64,000 bases of DNA from Bacteroidales bacterium (GCA_028687995.1 JAQTZA010000003.1:214211-278210), one strand, 5' to 3'; positions 8,680-18,702 are shown, counted from the first letter of the stretch. The notes: generated by a model from the sequence alone, not told the origin. Numbers and translations are program-made.

Positions 8680-9228
8680 ATGAATAAAAATATATTTGTA
8701 ATAATCTCACTTACTATTTCTACAATTTTATTTAGTTGTCAAGAGAAAACGGTTTATCCAGAAGTAACTCAATTGAAAATTTGCAATCGGAGTTTTATTG
8801 ATGCATCTCGAGAAGTTTTAAATTCAGCTGAGATTCATAATAAATCACTAGATTCTGTTTCAGAAAAATACAATGAAGAAATATATAATCTTTTTGTTGT
8901 AGATGTTTTTAAACAAACGATTGAAGAAAAGACAGACACTTTTTTTCAATTCACAATGATTAATAAAGCAGATTTGAATGCAGAGAATAAATATTACGGT
9001 TATTTTATGCTATCTGATAAGCCATTCTTTATTAATTCGGAATTAGAAAATAGTTTACTTAATTTAATGTTTGAAAAGCTTCCATTTAAAACTAGATTTC
9101 GATATCTACACTATATCAAAAATCAAAAGAAAAGTAAATCAAATACGGTAACACCTTTGGTGGATGCAAAATATAGAACGTATCAATATGTAAATGGTAA
9201 GTTGATATTTTTTAGAGAAATGTATTAA
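8680..9228 (+). CDS. Putative lipoprotein of unknown function
   Basis: From the ATG at 8680 the product is 182 residues beginning MNKNIFVIISLTISTILFSC, a type II signal peptide with lipobox LFSC. An earlier in-frame ATG at 8632 would add 16 polar residues and spoil the signal peptide, so 8680 is preferred. The mature part is charged, has no motif I recognise and looks mixed alpha/beta. The gene is AT-rich and follows copy 2 of the repeated promoter. It stands alone. Confidence 0.65.
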   Translation: MNKNIFVIISLTISTILFSCQEKTVYPEVTQLKICNRSFIDASREVLNSAEIHNKSLDSVSEKYNEEIYNLFVVDVFKQTIEEKTDTFFQFTMINKADLNAENKYYGYFMLSDKPFFINSELENSLLNLMFEKLPFKTRFRYLHYIKNQKKSKSNTVTPLVDAKYRTYQYVNGKLIFFREMY

Positions 9229-9313
9229 ATCTTCGAGCCACTGTGAGTTAAAAAAATGAACGATAAATCGCCAGTTCCCACAGATATGAAGCCTTAGAAT
9301 ATCGATATTGGAC

Positions 9314-9343
9314 AAGGCGAATTTTGTTAATACTCGCATTTTT
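9314..9343 (+). terminator. Hairpin after the lipoprotein gene, third relative of the repeated hairpin
   Basis: The sequence GGCGAATTTTGTTAATACTCGC forms an imperfect stem followed by ATTTTTTA. It resembles the hairpin at 6231-6255, but the 63-bp repeat does not follow. The preceding bases (about 9280-9312, CACAGATATGAAGC...) resemble 8489-8524, so part of a longer module is shared. Confidence 0.5.
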
Positions 9344-9390
9344 TATGCAAAAAAAGCGACCTATTTGTTTCTTTAGCGAAATTCTCCCCT

Positions 9391-10116
9391 TTACAAACTA
9401 GTCCGATAGCTTTTCAGTTCTTTCTTAAACTTGTCCGATTTGTTTTGTGCAAACTCATCTAACTTCGCCCAAAAGCGTGGGCTGTGATTCATCTCAAGTG
9501 TGTGCGTTAGTTCGTGCAGCAGCACATAATCAATCAAATGCGAAGGTAAAAGCATCAGATAAAAGGAGAGATTAATGCTTTTCCGACCACTGCAACTTCC
9601 CCATCGTGTTTTGCTGGAATTAATTTTCACTTCTGAGAATTTCAATCCTTTTTGATCGGCTAACATTTTTAGTCGTTCGGGCAGATGCATTTTTGCGTCC
9701 GATCGAAGATAACGCTCAATGCCTTTGATTATCATTTCACGCACGGAAGCTCTGTTAAAGTCAGTTTGCATCGGACATGCGATGTAGAGAACTCCCTCTT
9801 TACGGGAGAAATAGAAATCGGCACGATCGGTTCTCAGAATTTTTACTCGAAAACGGTTGGTTTGAAGCTCGGTATTCTCATCAAAGATGGTAGCCGGTTT
9901 CGCTTTTGTCTGTTTAAGCTTTAAGGTAGGGCGGTGATTTTCTAAAATCCGCTGAAACTCTTTTTGAGTACAATGTGCAGGCACCGTTATTTTCAACTCA
10001 TTGGGTGTTAAACGAAAGATAACACTCCTTGCTTTGGGGTTTATTTTGATAGTAATGGTGCCAAAATCAACATCAGAAAAAGAGCTATTTCCCATACTCG
10101 CAACTTGTTTTCGCAA
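9391..10116 (-). CDS. YgjP-like M48-family metal-dependent hydrolase (DUF45)
   Basis: 241 residues ending in a metallopeptidase-type active-site helix: HELTH (His201, Glu202, His205) followed by MNHSPRFWAKLDEF, with His211 as a likely third ligand. Upstream are the family signatures SKTRWGSCSGRKSINLSFYLMLLP and VLLHEL. YgjP/DUF45 proteins are predicted zinc proteases often annotated as SprT-like; substrates are unknown. No signal peptide, so cytoplasmic. The N-terminal start is uncertain because Met8 is also possible. It stands alone, tail-to-tail with the lipoprotein gene. Confidence 0.8.
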   Translation of the reverse strand: MRKQVASMGNSSFSDVDFGTITIKINPKARSVIFRLTPNELKITVPAHCTQKEFQRILENHRPTLKLKQTKAKPATIFDENTELQTNRFRVKILRTDRADFYFSRKEGVLYIACPMQTDFNRASVREMIIKGIERYLRSDAKMHLPERLKMLADQKGLKFSEVKINSSKTRWGSCSGRKSINLSFYLMLLPSHLIDYVLLHELTHTLEMNHSPRFWAKLDEFAQNKSDKFKKELKSYRTSL

Positions 10117-10179
10117 AGTTATAAAAAGAAATTACCGACACAAGATGCTAATGTGATAGCAAAGATGGATTTTACGTGC

Positions 10180-10187
10180 TATATTTG
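10180..10187 (+). promoter_or_regulatory. -7 element of the + strand polysaccharide genes
   Basis: TATATTTG fits TAnnTTTG and lies 57 bp before the ATG at 10244, giving a plausible ~50-nt leader for the three-gene unit 10244-13637. Confidence 0.5.
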
Positions 10188-10243
10188 AACTTTAACCAAA
10201 ATATTCACTATTTTTAGCGGTTAATTCACAAAATCTGTTTCGT

Positions 10244-11080
10244 ATGATTAGTCTGAAAACGCCTAAAGAAGTGCACGAGCACTACTACTCTTTCAAAAGT
10301 TATGAAGAGATTCCCAACGAGGTTTTTGATAGAATAAAGGCAGGGTTTGAGTCGCAAAACAGAGAAAATCCACTCATTTCTGTCAATATAATTGCGTGGA
10401 ACGAAGAAGAAAGCATCCTAAACAACCTATCGTCGTTGAGCAAAATCAAAGCGCCATTCCCCATCGAATATGTATTTGTGGATAACAATTCGAAAGATCA
10501 CACGAGCGATATTATTCGTCGGTGTGGCATCACACCCATTCTAGAAACACAACAAGGATATGGTTTTGCGCGGCAGGCAGCGATGAATAATTCGAAAGGG
10601 AAATATATTCTCACAGGAGATTCCGACACAATCTATTTGCCCAAATGGCCAGAAAAAATGGTTGCACCGCTACTCGCGGGCAAAGCAATCGCCACATTTG
10701 GCAGATACGCATTCCTGCCACGAAATGGCGTCGATCGCTCAGAGTATATTCTGTATGAGTTTTTTAGAAACGTACTTCATAAAATCCGTAGTTTCAATCG
10801 TCCAGAATTAATTGTAGGCGGTGTAAACTTCTGTTTTCCAAGAGAATTGGCGCTCACCATCGGTTTTATAAAAACAGACGATCGAATGGAAGATGGACAG
10901 ATGGCGCTACAAATGAAACTGCGCGGCAAACTGAAACGCATCACGCATCCGCAAACCATCGCTTGGACGATTCCTCGTCGGGTGCAAGAAAGTGGATCGC
11001 AACTGTCGGCTGTGTGGCTTCGACTTAAAAAAGAGGCTCGCCAATTTCATCTTTACTTCACCCGAAAACCACTGAAATAG
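10244..11080 (+). CDS. Glycosyltransferase family 2
   Basis: 278 residues with a GT-A fold: SVNIIAWNEEESILNNLSSL near residue 46, FVDNNSKDHT near 80, and the nucleotide-sugar/metal motif DSD in TGDSDTIYLPKW near 127. ED in RMEDGQMALQM is a candidate catalytic-base pair. There is no membrane segment. It probably adds a sugar to the lipid-linked repeat unit of the exopolysaccharide made by this locus. Twelve bases separate it from the flippase gene, so both sit in one operon. Donor and acceptor cannot be read. Confidence 0.8.
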   Translation: MISLKTPKEVHEHYYSFKSYEEIPNEVFDRIKAGFESQNRENPLISVNIIAWNEEESILNNLSSLSKIKAPFPIEYVFVDNNSKDHTSDIIRRCGITPILETQQGYGFARQAAMNNSKGKYILTGDSDTIYLPKWPEKMVAPLLAGKAIATFGRYAFLPRNGVDRSEYILYEFFRNVLHKIRSFNRPELIVGGVNFCFPRELALTIGFIKTDDRMEDGQMALQMKLRGKLKRITHPQTIAWTIPRRVQESGSQLSAVWLRLKKEARQFHLYFTRKPLK

Positions 11081-11092
11081 CCTCAACACTCC

Positions 11093-12619
11093 ATGGCAAA
11101 AAAGCAATTAGCGATTAATATGACCGCCAATTTTGTGGCATTTCTTGTCCAATTTGGTATCAATTTCTTCTTTACGCCGTATCTGATAAATACAGTAGGC
11201 AAAGAGGCTTATAGCTTTTTCCCATTGGCAAGCAGTTTTATTGGTTACGCTGGTATCATCACCGTGGCACTCAACTCGATGGCAAGCCGATTTATCACCA
11301 TCCGCATTCAACAAAACGATACCGAGGGCGCTAATATCTACATGAATTCGGTGCTGTATGGCAACACCATCATGGCTGTCGCGCTGACCATCCCTTCTAT
11401 CTTCATTTTGCTCTTTCTGAATAATATCCTGAATATCCCGGCTGCCATTTTTGGCGACATACAGTGGCTTTTCGGGTTGGTTATGCTCAGCATGATTCTC
11501 AATATTCAGCTTTCGGTATTCGGCGTGGCAACGTATGCGACCAATCGGCTCGATCTCTCTTCGCTGCGAAATGCCGAATCGAATATTCTGCGTGTGATTT
11601 TGCTCGTGTTGCTGTTCTACTTCTTTCGCCCGTCGGTAGCATATATCGGAATTGCGAACTTGATTGTGGCAGCATTTATTCTGATGACGAACGTATATTA
11701 CACCAAAAAGCTGCTGCCTCAAATCACGTTCGATCGTAAATTCTTCAGGATTGAAGCGATTAAAGAGCTACTCGGCGCTGGGGTGTGGAACTCCATCAAC
11801 CAACTCAGCATCGTGCTGATGTCGAATCTCGATCTGCTCATCGCCAATATCTACCTGGGAGCATCGATGACTGGAGAGCTCGCAATTGTGAAAACGGTAC
11901 CGATTTTTATCAACACCATCATCATCACGCTGGTTACGGTATTTGCACCAGAATTCACCATACTTTATGCCAAAAACAAGACCGAAGAGTTGATTCAAAG
12001 CATCAAAACATCCCTCAAATTTATGAGTTCGCTGATGACTCTACCTATCGGATTTTTGCTGATAATGGGGTCAGATTTCTTCACTCTATGGGTTCCGGGA
12101 CAAGACTCTTCGATGCTTTTTATCTTGTCGAATCTGACACTTGTGCCATTGATTGTTTCCACGAGTATCGAAACGCTTTTTCATGTCTTTAGCGTGACAA
12201 ATAAGCTAAAAACACCGTCTATCGTTTTTGTGTTATCGGGCGTAGTCAATGTGATTCTCGTCATTGGTTTATTGAAGTACACAAACATTGGTGTTTACGC
12301 CATTCCAATTGTGGGAATGGTTTCGGCAGTACTTCAGCACTCGATTTTCACACCAGTTTATGCGGCAAAATCACTCAATGTAAATCCATTTACATTCCAT
12401 TTTGCCATTGTACGCGGGTTGCTCAACTGCGGAATTATGATGCTCGTCACCTATCTGTTGAGCAAAGTCATTTTCCAACACGATTGGAAATCGTTCATCA
12501 TTCTTGCCTTCGTCAGTTCTGTTATCACACTGATTATCAATATGCTCATTTTCTTTAGTCGAGAAGAAAAAATCACTTTTGCGAGAAAACTGAAGCTCAT
12601 TAAAAAAGTAGAATTATAA
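11093..12619 (+). CDS. wzx: Wzx-like polysaccharide flippase (MOP superfamily)
   Basis: 508 residues with about 12-14 hydrophobic helices along the whole length and the start KKQLAINMTANFVAFLVQFGINFFFTPYLI typical of MOP-family oligosaccharide flippases. It should move undecaprenyl-linked repeat units across the inner membrane for polymerisation. The only Wzx candidate in the locus, it sits between two glycosyltransferases with gaps of 12 and 4 bp. Polysaccharide specificity is unknown. Confidence 0.82.
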   Translation: MAKKQLAINMTANFVAFLVQFGINFFFTPYLINTVGKEAYSFFPLASSFIGYAGIITVALNSMASRFITIRIQQNDTEGANIYMNSVLYGNTIMAVALTIPSIFILLFLNNILNIPAAIFGDIQWLFGLVMLSMILNIQLSVFGVATYATNRLDLSSLRNAESNILRVILLVLLFYFFRPSVAYIGIANLIVAAFILMTNVYYTKKLLPQITFDRKFFRIEAIKELLGAGVWNSINQLSIVLMSNLDLLIANIYLGASMTGELAIVKTVPIFINTIIITLVTVFAPEFTILYAKNKTEELIQSIKTSLKFMSSLMTLPIGFLLIMGSDFFTLWVPGQDSSMLFILSNLTLVPLIVSTSIETLFHVFSVTNKLKTPSIVFVLSGVVNVILVIGLLKYTNIGVYAIPIVGMVSAVLQHSIFTPVYAAKSLNVNPFTFHFAIVRGLLNCGIMMLVTYLLSKVIFQHDWKSFIILAFVSSVITLIINMLIFFSREEKITFARKLKLIKKVEL

Positions 12620-12623
12620 CACT

Positions 12624-13637
12624 ATGAAGCCGCTAATCAGCATTATTGTACCGATCTACAACGTCGAAGCTTACCTCGAACGGTGTGTTGTTTCAATTCA
12701 AAACCAGACTTACCCAAATATTGAGATTATTTTGGTGGACGATGGTTCGCCCGACAACTGTGGGAAACTGTGTGATGAGATGGCGGCAAAAGACGAACGG
12801 ATAAAGGTAATTCACAAACCAAACGGAGGGCTTTCTGATGCGCGAAATGCAGGAATTGATTTAGCGAAAGGCGATTACTTATCGTTTGTAGATAGCGACG
12901 ACTACATCAATCCGCTGATGTTGGAAATTTTGCATCAAAATATGGTCGATGCTAAAGCCGACCTATCGTGTTGCGACATCAAAAATGCCTATACGACCGA
13001 AGCCGAATATTTCGATTTCGACAACAAAGTGAAACTATACACCAATATCGAAGCGTTGGAGATGCTTTTCACCTACTATTGCCAGGTTTTTGTGATGGTG
13101 TGCAACAAACTCTATCGCAAAGAAGCGTTCACTGAATTTCGCTTTGCAAAAGGCAAAATTCACGAAGATGAGTTCCTAACATACAAGATTCTGCACCATT
13201 CCCCAAAAATTGTGTTTAGCGACGCTCGACTTTATTACTACTATCAGTCGCCCAACAGTATTATGCGATCGGCGTTTTCAGAGAAACGATTGCAATACGC
13301 CGAAGCGATGGAGGAACGACTTGCCTATTTCGAAACTGAAAATCTATCGAAATTCTATGACCTTACCTTACAAAAATTCGGCATCTGGTCGCTTTTCTTT
13401 TATTATCTAAATCGTGCTTCGATGTCGAAAGAGACTCGGCAAAAAATGCTCACAATCATTCACAAAAATTGCGATTCAATACTTCAAAAAAAAATAGCCA
13501 AAAAGGGAAGTAAACTGGCATTTACGATGGCAAGAAAATGTCCATTTTTATTGGGATTTTTTGCGCATCAAAGTGTCTTTGGGCTAAATATTGTTTCTCG
13601 ATTTAGCCAAATTCTATTCGACAATAAAGGAGAGTAA
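12624..13637 (+). CDS. Glycosyltransferase family 2 (EpsJ/WcaA-like)
   Basis: 337 residues; the N-terminal GT-A domain shows SIIVPIYNVEAYLERCVVSI, ILVDDGSPDNCGKLCD and FVDSDDYINPLMLE, the standard GT2 order with the DxD in FVDSDD. The C-terminal third is helical. Cytoplasmic or peripheral membrane. Its stop lies 1 bp from the 3' end of the opposing acyltransferase gene, so two transcription units converge with no room for a separate terminator. Confidence 0.83.
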   Translation: MKPLISIIVPIYNVEAYLERCVVSIQNQTYPNIEIILVDDGSPDNCGKLCDEMAAKDERIKVIHKPNGGLSDARNAGIDLAKGDYLSFVDSDDYINPLMLEILHQNMVDAKADLSCCDIKNAYTTEAEYFDFDNKVKLYTNIEALEMLFTYYCQVFVMVCNKLYRKEAFTEFRFAKGKIHEDEFLTYKILHHSPKIVFSDARLYYYYQSPNSIMRSAFSEKRLQYAEAMEERLAYFETENLSKFYDLTLQKFGIWSLFFYYLNRASMSKETRQKMLTIIHKNCDSILQKKIAKKGSKLAFTMARKCPFLLGFFAHQSVFGLNIVSRFSQILFDNKGE

Positions 13638-13638
13638 T

Positions 13639-14733
13639 CTACCGAAGGAATTTGCCAACTGGCTTTTCGATAAACTTGAAATGAAGCATGCTAAATCCAA
13701 TCAAGACAGCAATGACGGGTAATGGGAAGAGGTAGGCGTATTCGCCCCACGATGCTGCGTAACGGTTGATTAAAACGACACCAATGTTTTCGTGAATCAG
13801 ATACAACGAATAAGAAGCGGCGCCTATATTTGTGAATAACCTCATATTCAAGAACTCCAACTTCTCTTCATAGAGAATCAACGCAAAAAAGGCAATCACC
13901 ATCAAAACAATGGTCACTCGTTCTTCCCAAATATGACTCGAGAGAAATTGAACACAAATCAGCCCCACTAAACCAATCGTTACGTATCTTGAAAATCCTT
14001 TGGAATAGATTTTATAGAACAAAACACCCATCAAAAACCAATTGATAAACGTGGTGATACTGAAGACCTGAAACACCCAGAATTCAAGTTTTGTCAGCAA
14101 ATCTGGTGTAGCGGTAATGTGTAGGAAATTGCTTCCATACTTCACATTAAAAAGCAATTTAAATGCAAAGAAGAGGGTCAATGATAAGATATAGAAATTG
14201 CGGACAAAATGTTTCTTGTTGAGAAAAAAAACTATACTTACCAGAAAATAGAACTGCACCTCGGCCCAAAGCGACCAATAACTGCCATTCACATAGTCCC
14301 CCTGAATCGAGAAGTTTTTTAACAAAACATTGAGTAAATCTGGGCTCAAAAAAGTAATACTGTAGAAAAAACTGGTAAAACTTTGACCTTTAGGGAAAAT
14401 TTGATTCGTATCGACCAAACTACAAACTAAAAGTGTAATCAATGAGCAAGTAATCATTGCTGGAAGGAGGCGAATCATCCGTTTTTTCCAAAAAACATGG
14501 AGTTTATCCGTTCCTTCAAGCGTAAATGCAATCACAAAACCTGATATAATAAAAAAGAATTCTACACCTAAATCTCCGTGGCTAAATAAGTTGAAAGTCG
14601 GTTTATAGGGGTAGAAACTAATGTCGTTATGAGGTGGAGCCCAACGGTGAAAATAGTGATAAAACATCACACCGATGATTGCAAAAAACCGGAATGAATC
14701 CAATACTTTTATCCGACCTGCATTACGCTCCAT
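13639..14733 (-). CDS. Acyltransferase 3 family membrane protein (OafA/YrhL-like)
   Basis: 364 residues with about ten hydrophobic segments. The start RIKVLDSFRFFAIIGVMFYHYFHRW contains the family's conserved early R/K..D..R and the HYFHR site, and FFIISGFVIAFTLE follows near residue 60. These proteins transfer acetyl or other acyl groups to sugars in the membrane, so it probably decorates the exopolysaccharide. Last gene of the long - strand operon, 27 bp after the UDP-xylose synthase gene. Confidence 0.82.
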   Translation of the reverse strand: MERNAGRIKVLDSFRFFAIIGVMFYHYFHRWAPPHNDISFYPYKPTFNLFSHGDLGVEFFFIISGFVIAFTLEGTDKLHVFWKKRMIRLLPAMITCSLITLLVCSLVDTNQIFPKGQSFTSFFYSITFLSPDLLNVLLKNFSIQGDYVNGSYWSLWAEVQFYFLVSIVFFLNKKHFVRNFYILSLTLFFAFKLLFNVKYGSNFLHITATPDLLTKLEFWVFQVFSITTFINWFLMGVLFYKIYSKGFSRYVTIGLVGLICVQFLSSHIWEERVTIVLMVIAFFALILYEEKLEFLNMRLFTNIGAASYSLYLIHENIGVVLINRYAASWGEYAYLFPLPVIAVLIGFSMLHFKFIEKPVGKFLR

Positions 14734-14760
14734 TTTTCTTATATTTGATACAATTGAGAC

Positions 14761-15699
14761 CTAAACGAAGTCTTTGAAATATTCGATTGTTTTCTTCAAA
14801 CCCTCTTCCAATTGCACTTTAGGCTCCCAATCCAATTTCGATTTAGCTAAATCGATGTTCGGTTGACGTTGTTTCGGATCGTCCTGTGGTAGTGGTTCAA
14901 AAACCAATTCCGATTTTGAATTGGTCAGCTCTATCACTTTTTGAGCCAATTCTAACATCGTAAATTCATTTGGATTTCCAAGATTTACCGGACCGATAAA
15001 ATCTTCGTCAGTCGCCATCGTGCGGATCATACCCTCAATCAAATCATCGCAATACTGGAAGCTGCGTGTTTGCTCGCCATTTCCATAAATGGTAATATTT
15101 TCGCCTCGTAAAGCCTGCATGATAAAATTTGACACCACACGACCATCATTTGGGTTCATTCTTGGGCCGTAGGTGTTGAAGATGCGGATTATCTTTATCT
15201 TCACATTGTTCTGTCTGTGGTAGTCCATAAAAAGCGTCTCAGCACAACGTTTCCCTTCGTCGTAGCACGAACGTATGCCATTTGGGTTCACATTTCCCCA
15301 ATAAGACTCTGGCTGAGGATGGATATTTGGATCACCATACACTTCACTGGTTGATGCTTGAAGTATTTTTGCACCCACACGTTTGGCTAAACCCAACATG
15401 TTAATCGCTCCCATGACCGACGTTTTGATTGTCTTAATCGGATTGTGTTGATAATGAATGGGTGATGCAGGACAAGCCAAGTTGAAAATCTGATCTACTT
15501 CGGCATAAAATGGGGTAATCACATCGTGACGAACCAATTCAAAATACGGATTGTCCAAAAGGTGCACCACGTTTTGCTTTGCGCCTGTGAAATAATTATC
15601 TACACAAATCACATCGTGACCATCTTTCAATAAACGATCGCACAAATGCGAACCCAAAAAACCTGCACCGCCGGTTACTAAAACTCGTTGTTTTCTCAT
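14761..15699 (-). CDS. UDP-glucuronate decarboxylase (UDP-xylose synthase)
   Basis: 312 residues, extended short-chain dehydrogenase. NAD-binding GGAGFLG is at residues 10-16; the active-site Ser/Tyr/Lys pattern shows as STSEVYGDP and YDEGKR, and [21 protein letters not shown] follows. The combination [26 protein letters not shown] and the ~312 length match UXS enzymes, which convert UDP-GlcA to UDP-xylose. Xylose, or a derivative, is thus a likely component of the polysaccharide. No UDP-glucose dehydrogenase gene is seen in the window, so UDP-GlcA must be made elsewhere. Confidence 0.88.
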   Translation of the reverse strand: MRKQRVLVTGGAGFLGSHLCDRLLKDGHDVICVDNYFTGAKQNVVHLLDNPYFELVRHDVITPFYAEVDQIFNLACPASPIHYQHNPIKTIKTSVMGAINMLGLAKRVGAKILQASTSEVYGDPNIHPQPESYWGNVNPNGIRSCYDEGKRCAETLFMDYHRQNNVKIKIIRIFNTYGPRMNPNDGRVVSNFIMQALRGENITIYGNGEQTRSFQYCDDLIEGMIRTMATDEDFIGPVNLGNPNEFTMLELAQKVIELTNSKSELVFEPLPQDDPKQRQPNIDLAKSKLDWEPKVQLEEGLKKTIEYFKDFV

Positions 15700-15725
15700 A
15701 TAATTAGATTATTATTTCAAATAAT

Positions 15726-16907
15726 TTATGCTCTCTTGGCTCTTTCCCAAGCACCATTGGTTCTCTTTTTTCTTAAATAAGCAACTCCTTTATAGACACA
15801 AATGTTCATGAAAATAAAATAGTATGGAATAAAGAGTAATTTGAATCTGATTTTGCGTTGCTCCAGCAATTTACCAGCATGTCCAGCAACATAAAAGAGA
15901 ATTTGTAGAATGAAGATGATAATATAAAGCAAATTTGACGGCTCAAGCGCTATTAAAAACACATTCAACGGCAACAAAAGAAACAACAGCAAAGGTGTCA
16001 ATGTCCACCTCAACACACGGTGTGAGATGTATTGAAAACTCACCGTCCCGTATTTGAATACATTCAACAAAGCTCGAAGGCGCCAAACCGACTGCAATCC
16101 GCCTGCTGCAATGCGTACTTTTCTTTTTTCTTCTTCCACCATTTCGGCAGATGAAGTCTCTTCCGCGTAGGCATCAGGTGTATAAGCCGTTTTGTAGCCT
16201 CTCATCACAATGCGAAGTGAAAGAATAAAGTCGTCTAAAAGCGTATCTTTTGGCATCTCTTCGAACAAATGTGTGCGAATAGCGAACAACTCTCCGGCAG
16301 CACCGACCACACTACACAGCTCGTCGTCCCACGTTTTGAGTTTCGATTCGTATTTCCAATAAAAGCCTTCTCCGCTTGAGACCGCTTTGTCTTTTTCTTG
16401 TTGCATCACACGTTTTTCTCCTGCCACACAACCCACTTTCTGATCAGCAAATCGATTCACAATATTGATAACTGAATCGGCATTTAGAAACGTATTCGCA
16501 TCGGTAAAAACGATCAATGGTGTATTCACAAAAGTCACGCCACGCGTCATTGCGGCCGTTTTACCCAAGCGCTCAGGGCGGAAGTGAACGGTCACATCAG
16601 AATATGATTTGAGTTTTTCGTTGGTACTGTCGGTCGTGCCATCTGTCACCCAGAATATTTTCAGTTTATCTTTGGGATAATTGAGTGCTCGGCAATTCTC
16701 CATTTTTCCTTCAATCACACTCTCTTCATTCCAAGCCGTGATAAAAAGGGTCACTTCGGGTAGTTCATCAAAAGCAGGAGCCTTCTTTTTCCCCACAAAA
16801 AGTCTTTTGATGCGAACGAGCACATAAAGCAAAAGTCCATAACCCAAGTAGGTATAGAAGACAATGAATGCGGAAATCCAAAAAAACCATTCCAAAAATT
16901 GTGTCAT
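15726..16907 (-). CDS. Membrane-bound glycosyltransferase family 2
   Basis: 393 residues. One N-terminal transmembrane helix (WFFWISAFIVFYTYLGYGLLLYVLV), a GT2 catalytic domain (TLFITAWNEESVIEGKMENC, FWVTDGTTDSTNEKL, VFTDANTF, then DDFILSLRI with the base), an RRA-type region (RKVRIAAGGLQSVWRL), and two or three C-terminal helices. This is the processive-like HAS/cellulose-synthase architecture, but the QxxRW motif is not clear, so single-sugar transfer is just as likely. It shares layout but not close sequence with the pair at 18.7-21.0 kb. Confidence 0.8.
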   Translation of the reverse strand: MTQFLEWFFWISAFIVFYTYLGYGLLLYVLVRIKRLFVGKKKAPAFDELPEVTLFITAWNEESVIEGKMENCRALNYPKDKLKIFWVTDGTTDSTNEKLKSYSDVTVHFRPERLGKTAAMTRGVTFVNTPLIVFTDANTFLNADSVINIVNRFADQKVGCVAGEKRVMQQEKDKAVSSGEGFYWKYESKLKTWDDELCSVVGAAGELFAIRTHLFEEMPKDTLLDDFILSLRIVMRGYKTAYTPDAYAEETSSAEMVEEEKRKVRIAAGGLQSVWRLRALLNVFKYGTVSFQYISHRVLRWTLTPLLLFLLLPLNVFLIALEPSNLLYIIIFILQILFYVAGHAGKLLEQRKIRFKLLFIPYYFIFMNICVYKGVAYLRKKRTNGAWERAKRA

Positions 16908-16928
16908 ATATTATCAGTTTTTAGATTC

Positions 16929-17546
16929 TCATTTTGCTGATCGCACCCACTCATTTTTATCGAAATCGTACTCTTTTAATGGTTTTGCAGGAGTTCCACC
17001 CCATACAGAATACGAAGGAATTGATTTGGTAACGACACTTCCACCCGCCACTACACTGTGTTTCCCGATGGTAACTCCAGCAGTTATCACACTGTTTGCA
17101 CCAATCCACACATTGTCTTCGATGGTAATTTGTGCCACACTGACGCCTTGCGAATGAATCGTTTTGGTGACATCTTCAAAATTGTGATTTAATCCGGAAA
17201 CGGTGATATTTTGTGCCAACATGACATCGTTTCCAATCGTGACAGGACCAATAACGGTGCAACCAATGCCAATCCGGCTATTTGCACCAATGATTAAATC
17301 ACCAACACCATTATTTACCGTGGTAAAGTCCTCAATATAAGAGTGCTTTCCCAATTCAAATTTATTAAACGGAAACAAATCGAGACGGGCAGACCAGCGA
17401 ATAACGCCTTTGCGTTTCTGAACAAGGGGATTCACAAACCAACGCACCCAAAAACGAGGACGCGCGCTATAAGGCGAAACAATCAAGTAAAGAATGAATT
17501 TTTTCAATCCTTCGTTTGATTTTAATTTCTCTTTTAATCCACTCAT
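16929..17546 (-). CDS. Hexapeptide-repeat acetyltransferase (LbH, WcaF/VatD-like)
   Basis: From the ATG at 17546 (MSGLKEKLKSNEG) the product has 205 residues. It consists of left-handed beta-helix hexapeptides such as LIIGANSRIGIGCTVIG, VTIGNDVMLAQN and VWIGANSVITAGVTIG, with the active-site region ITVSGLNHNFE, and ends with SVWGGTPAKPLKEY. It should transfer an acetyl group from acetyl-CoA to a sugar. An upstream in-frame start at 17609 would overlap the preceding gene by 55 bp and add a poorly conserved tail; the start chosen leaves a normal 8-bp gap. Confidence 0.83.
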   Translation of the reverse strand: MSGLKEKLKSNEGLKKFILYLIVSPYSARPRFWVRWFVNPLVQKRKGVIRWSARLDLFPFNKFELGKHSYIEDFTTVNNGVGDLIIGANSRIGIGCTVIGPVTIGNDVMLAQNITVSGLNHNFEDVTKTIHSQGVSVAQITIEDNVWIGANSVITAGVTIGKHSVVAGGSVVTKSIPSYSVWGGTPAKPLKEYDFDKNEWVRSAK

Positions 17547-17554
17547 CTTATGTT

Positions 17555-18682
17555 TTATTTCACCAACGATTGATAAATCTTGAGTACATCCTCTGCTGTC
17601 TTTCTCCACGAAAAGAGTTTAACGCGCTCTAATCCATACGCGCGCTGCTTTTGAGCTAATGCCGGATCATTTTCCAAATCAAGTATTTTTTGCAAAATAT
17701 CTGCTTCGTTAAAGGGATCAATCAACAAGGCTCCTTCTCCTGCTATTTCGGGCATGGCTGATGTATTTCCAGTGATAATAGGGACTTCGCAAGCCATCGA
17801 TTCCAAAATCGGAATACCAAAACTCTCCCTCAACGATGGATAGAGAAATATATCGGCCATCGAGTATATCGCAGGTAAATCTAAGTTTGAAACATACCCA
17901 AGGAAAACAATTTTCTTTCTAAACTCTTCGTCTTTCCAGACCTCAAAATCCGAAATAAACTCCTCTTTCAAATCCGCAATGACTAAAAATGCTGGATTCG
18001 GTGTTTGGTTTACATAAGAGTAATAAGCCTGTAATACGCGCTGAGTGTTCTTTTTGGGATCTGTATTACCCAAGAAAAAGAAATAACGAGCCGGCAGGTT
18101 GTATTTACGACTAACCGCCTGATCAAATTCCCGATGAATAAAATGACTACTGTAACCGTTGTAAACAGCTGTCAATTTTTCTGCTGGTAGATGTAACGCT
18201 TCAGTTATTCTTTTTTGCTCAAATTTTGAAACAGTAATGATTTTCGCTGCTTTTTTCAAAACTGGAGGAACGACCAATTTGCGATAATATTTCCCAAATT
18301 TCTGATAAAGAGACTTGTTTTTCGCGCCTTCCTCATGTCCTTTTTCCAAGAAAATAATATCGTGAAGTGTGATTACCAATTTTGCATTGACAAAGAGAGG
18401 AGCCGTATTACTCGTACAATGAAGGATGTCGGGATTCCACTGATTTACAGCTCGTGGCAGTGCCCACTGTTCCCACATTGGATATCCGCCAAAAGAAGGA
18501 AGTTCAATGATTTTAAAGTTTGGCGTTTCTGTCAAACATTTATCCGAATCAGGTTTTATATATATACGATATTCATTTACTGTATCTATTTTTTGCAACT
18601 CTCGAATCATTTCAAGAGCGACAAAATCCATCCCGTGTTTCTTCGGTCGGAAAATTCGTTGTGCTTCAATGGCAATTTTCAT
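17555..18682 (-). CDS. Glycosyltransferase family 4
   Basis: 375 residues with a GT-B fold. The N-terminal domain has IAIEAQRIFRPKKHGMDFVALEMIREL and TLHDIIFLEKG. The C-terminal nucleotide-sugar domain has FFLGNTDPKKNTQRVLQAY, IVFLGYVSNLDLPAIYSMAD and the EX7E signature in PSLRESFGIPILESMACEVP. It resembles mannosyl- or rhamnosyl-type GT4 enzymes. Cytoplasmic, acting on the lipid-linked repeat unit; substrate unknown. Confidence 0.85.
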   Translation of the reverse strand: MKIAIEAQRIFRPKKHGMDFVALEMIRELQKIDTVNEYRIYIKPDSDKCLTETPNFKIIELPSFGGYPMWEQWALPRAVNQWNPDILHCTSNTAPLFVNAKLVITLHDIIFLEKGHEEGAKNKSLYQKFGKYYRKLVVPPVLKKAAKIITVSKFEQKRITEALHLPAEKLTAVYNGYSSHFIHREFDQAVSRKYNLPARYFFFLGNTDPKKNTQRVLQAYYSYVNQTPNPAFLVIADLKEEFISDFEVWKDEEFRKKIVFLGYVSNLDLPAIYSMADIFLYPSLRESFGIPILESMACEVPIITGNTSAMPEIAGEGALLIDPFNEADILQKILDLENDPALAQKQRAYGLERVKLFSWRKTAEDVLKIYQSLVK

Positions 18683-18702
18683 ACAATATGAATATTAATA
18701 AC

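Noticed and set aside
11108..11998. ORFs up to 204 residues inside the flippase gene
   Set aside because: Shadow frames of a membrane-protein gene; composition (Arg, Gln, His-rich) is not protein-like.
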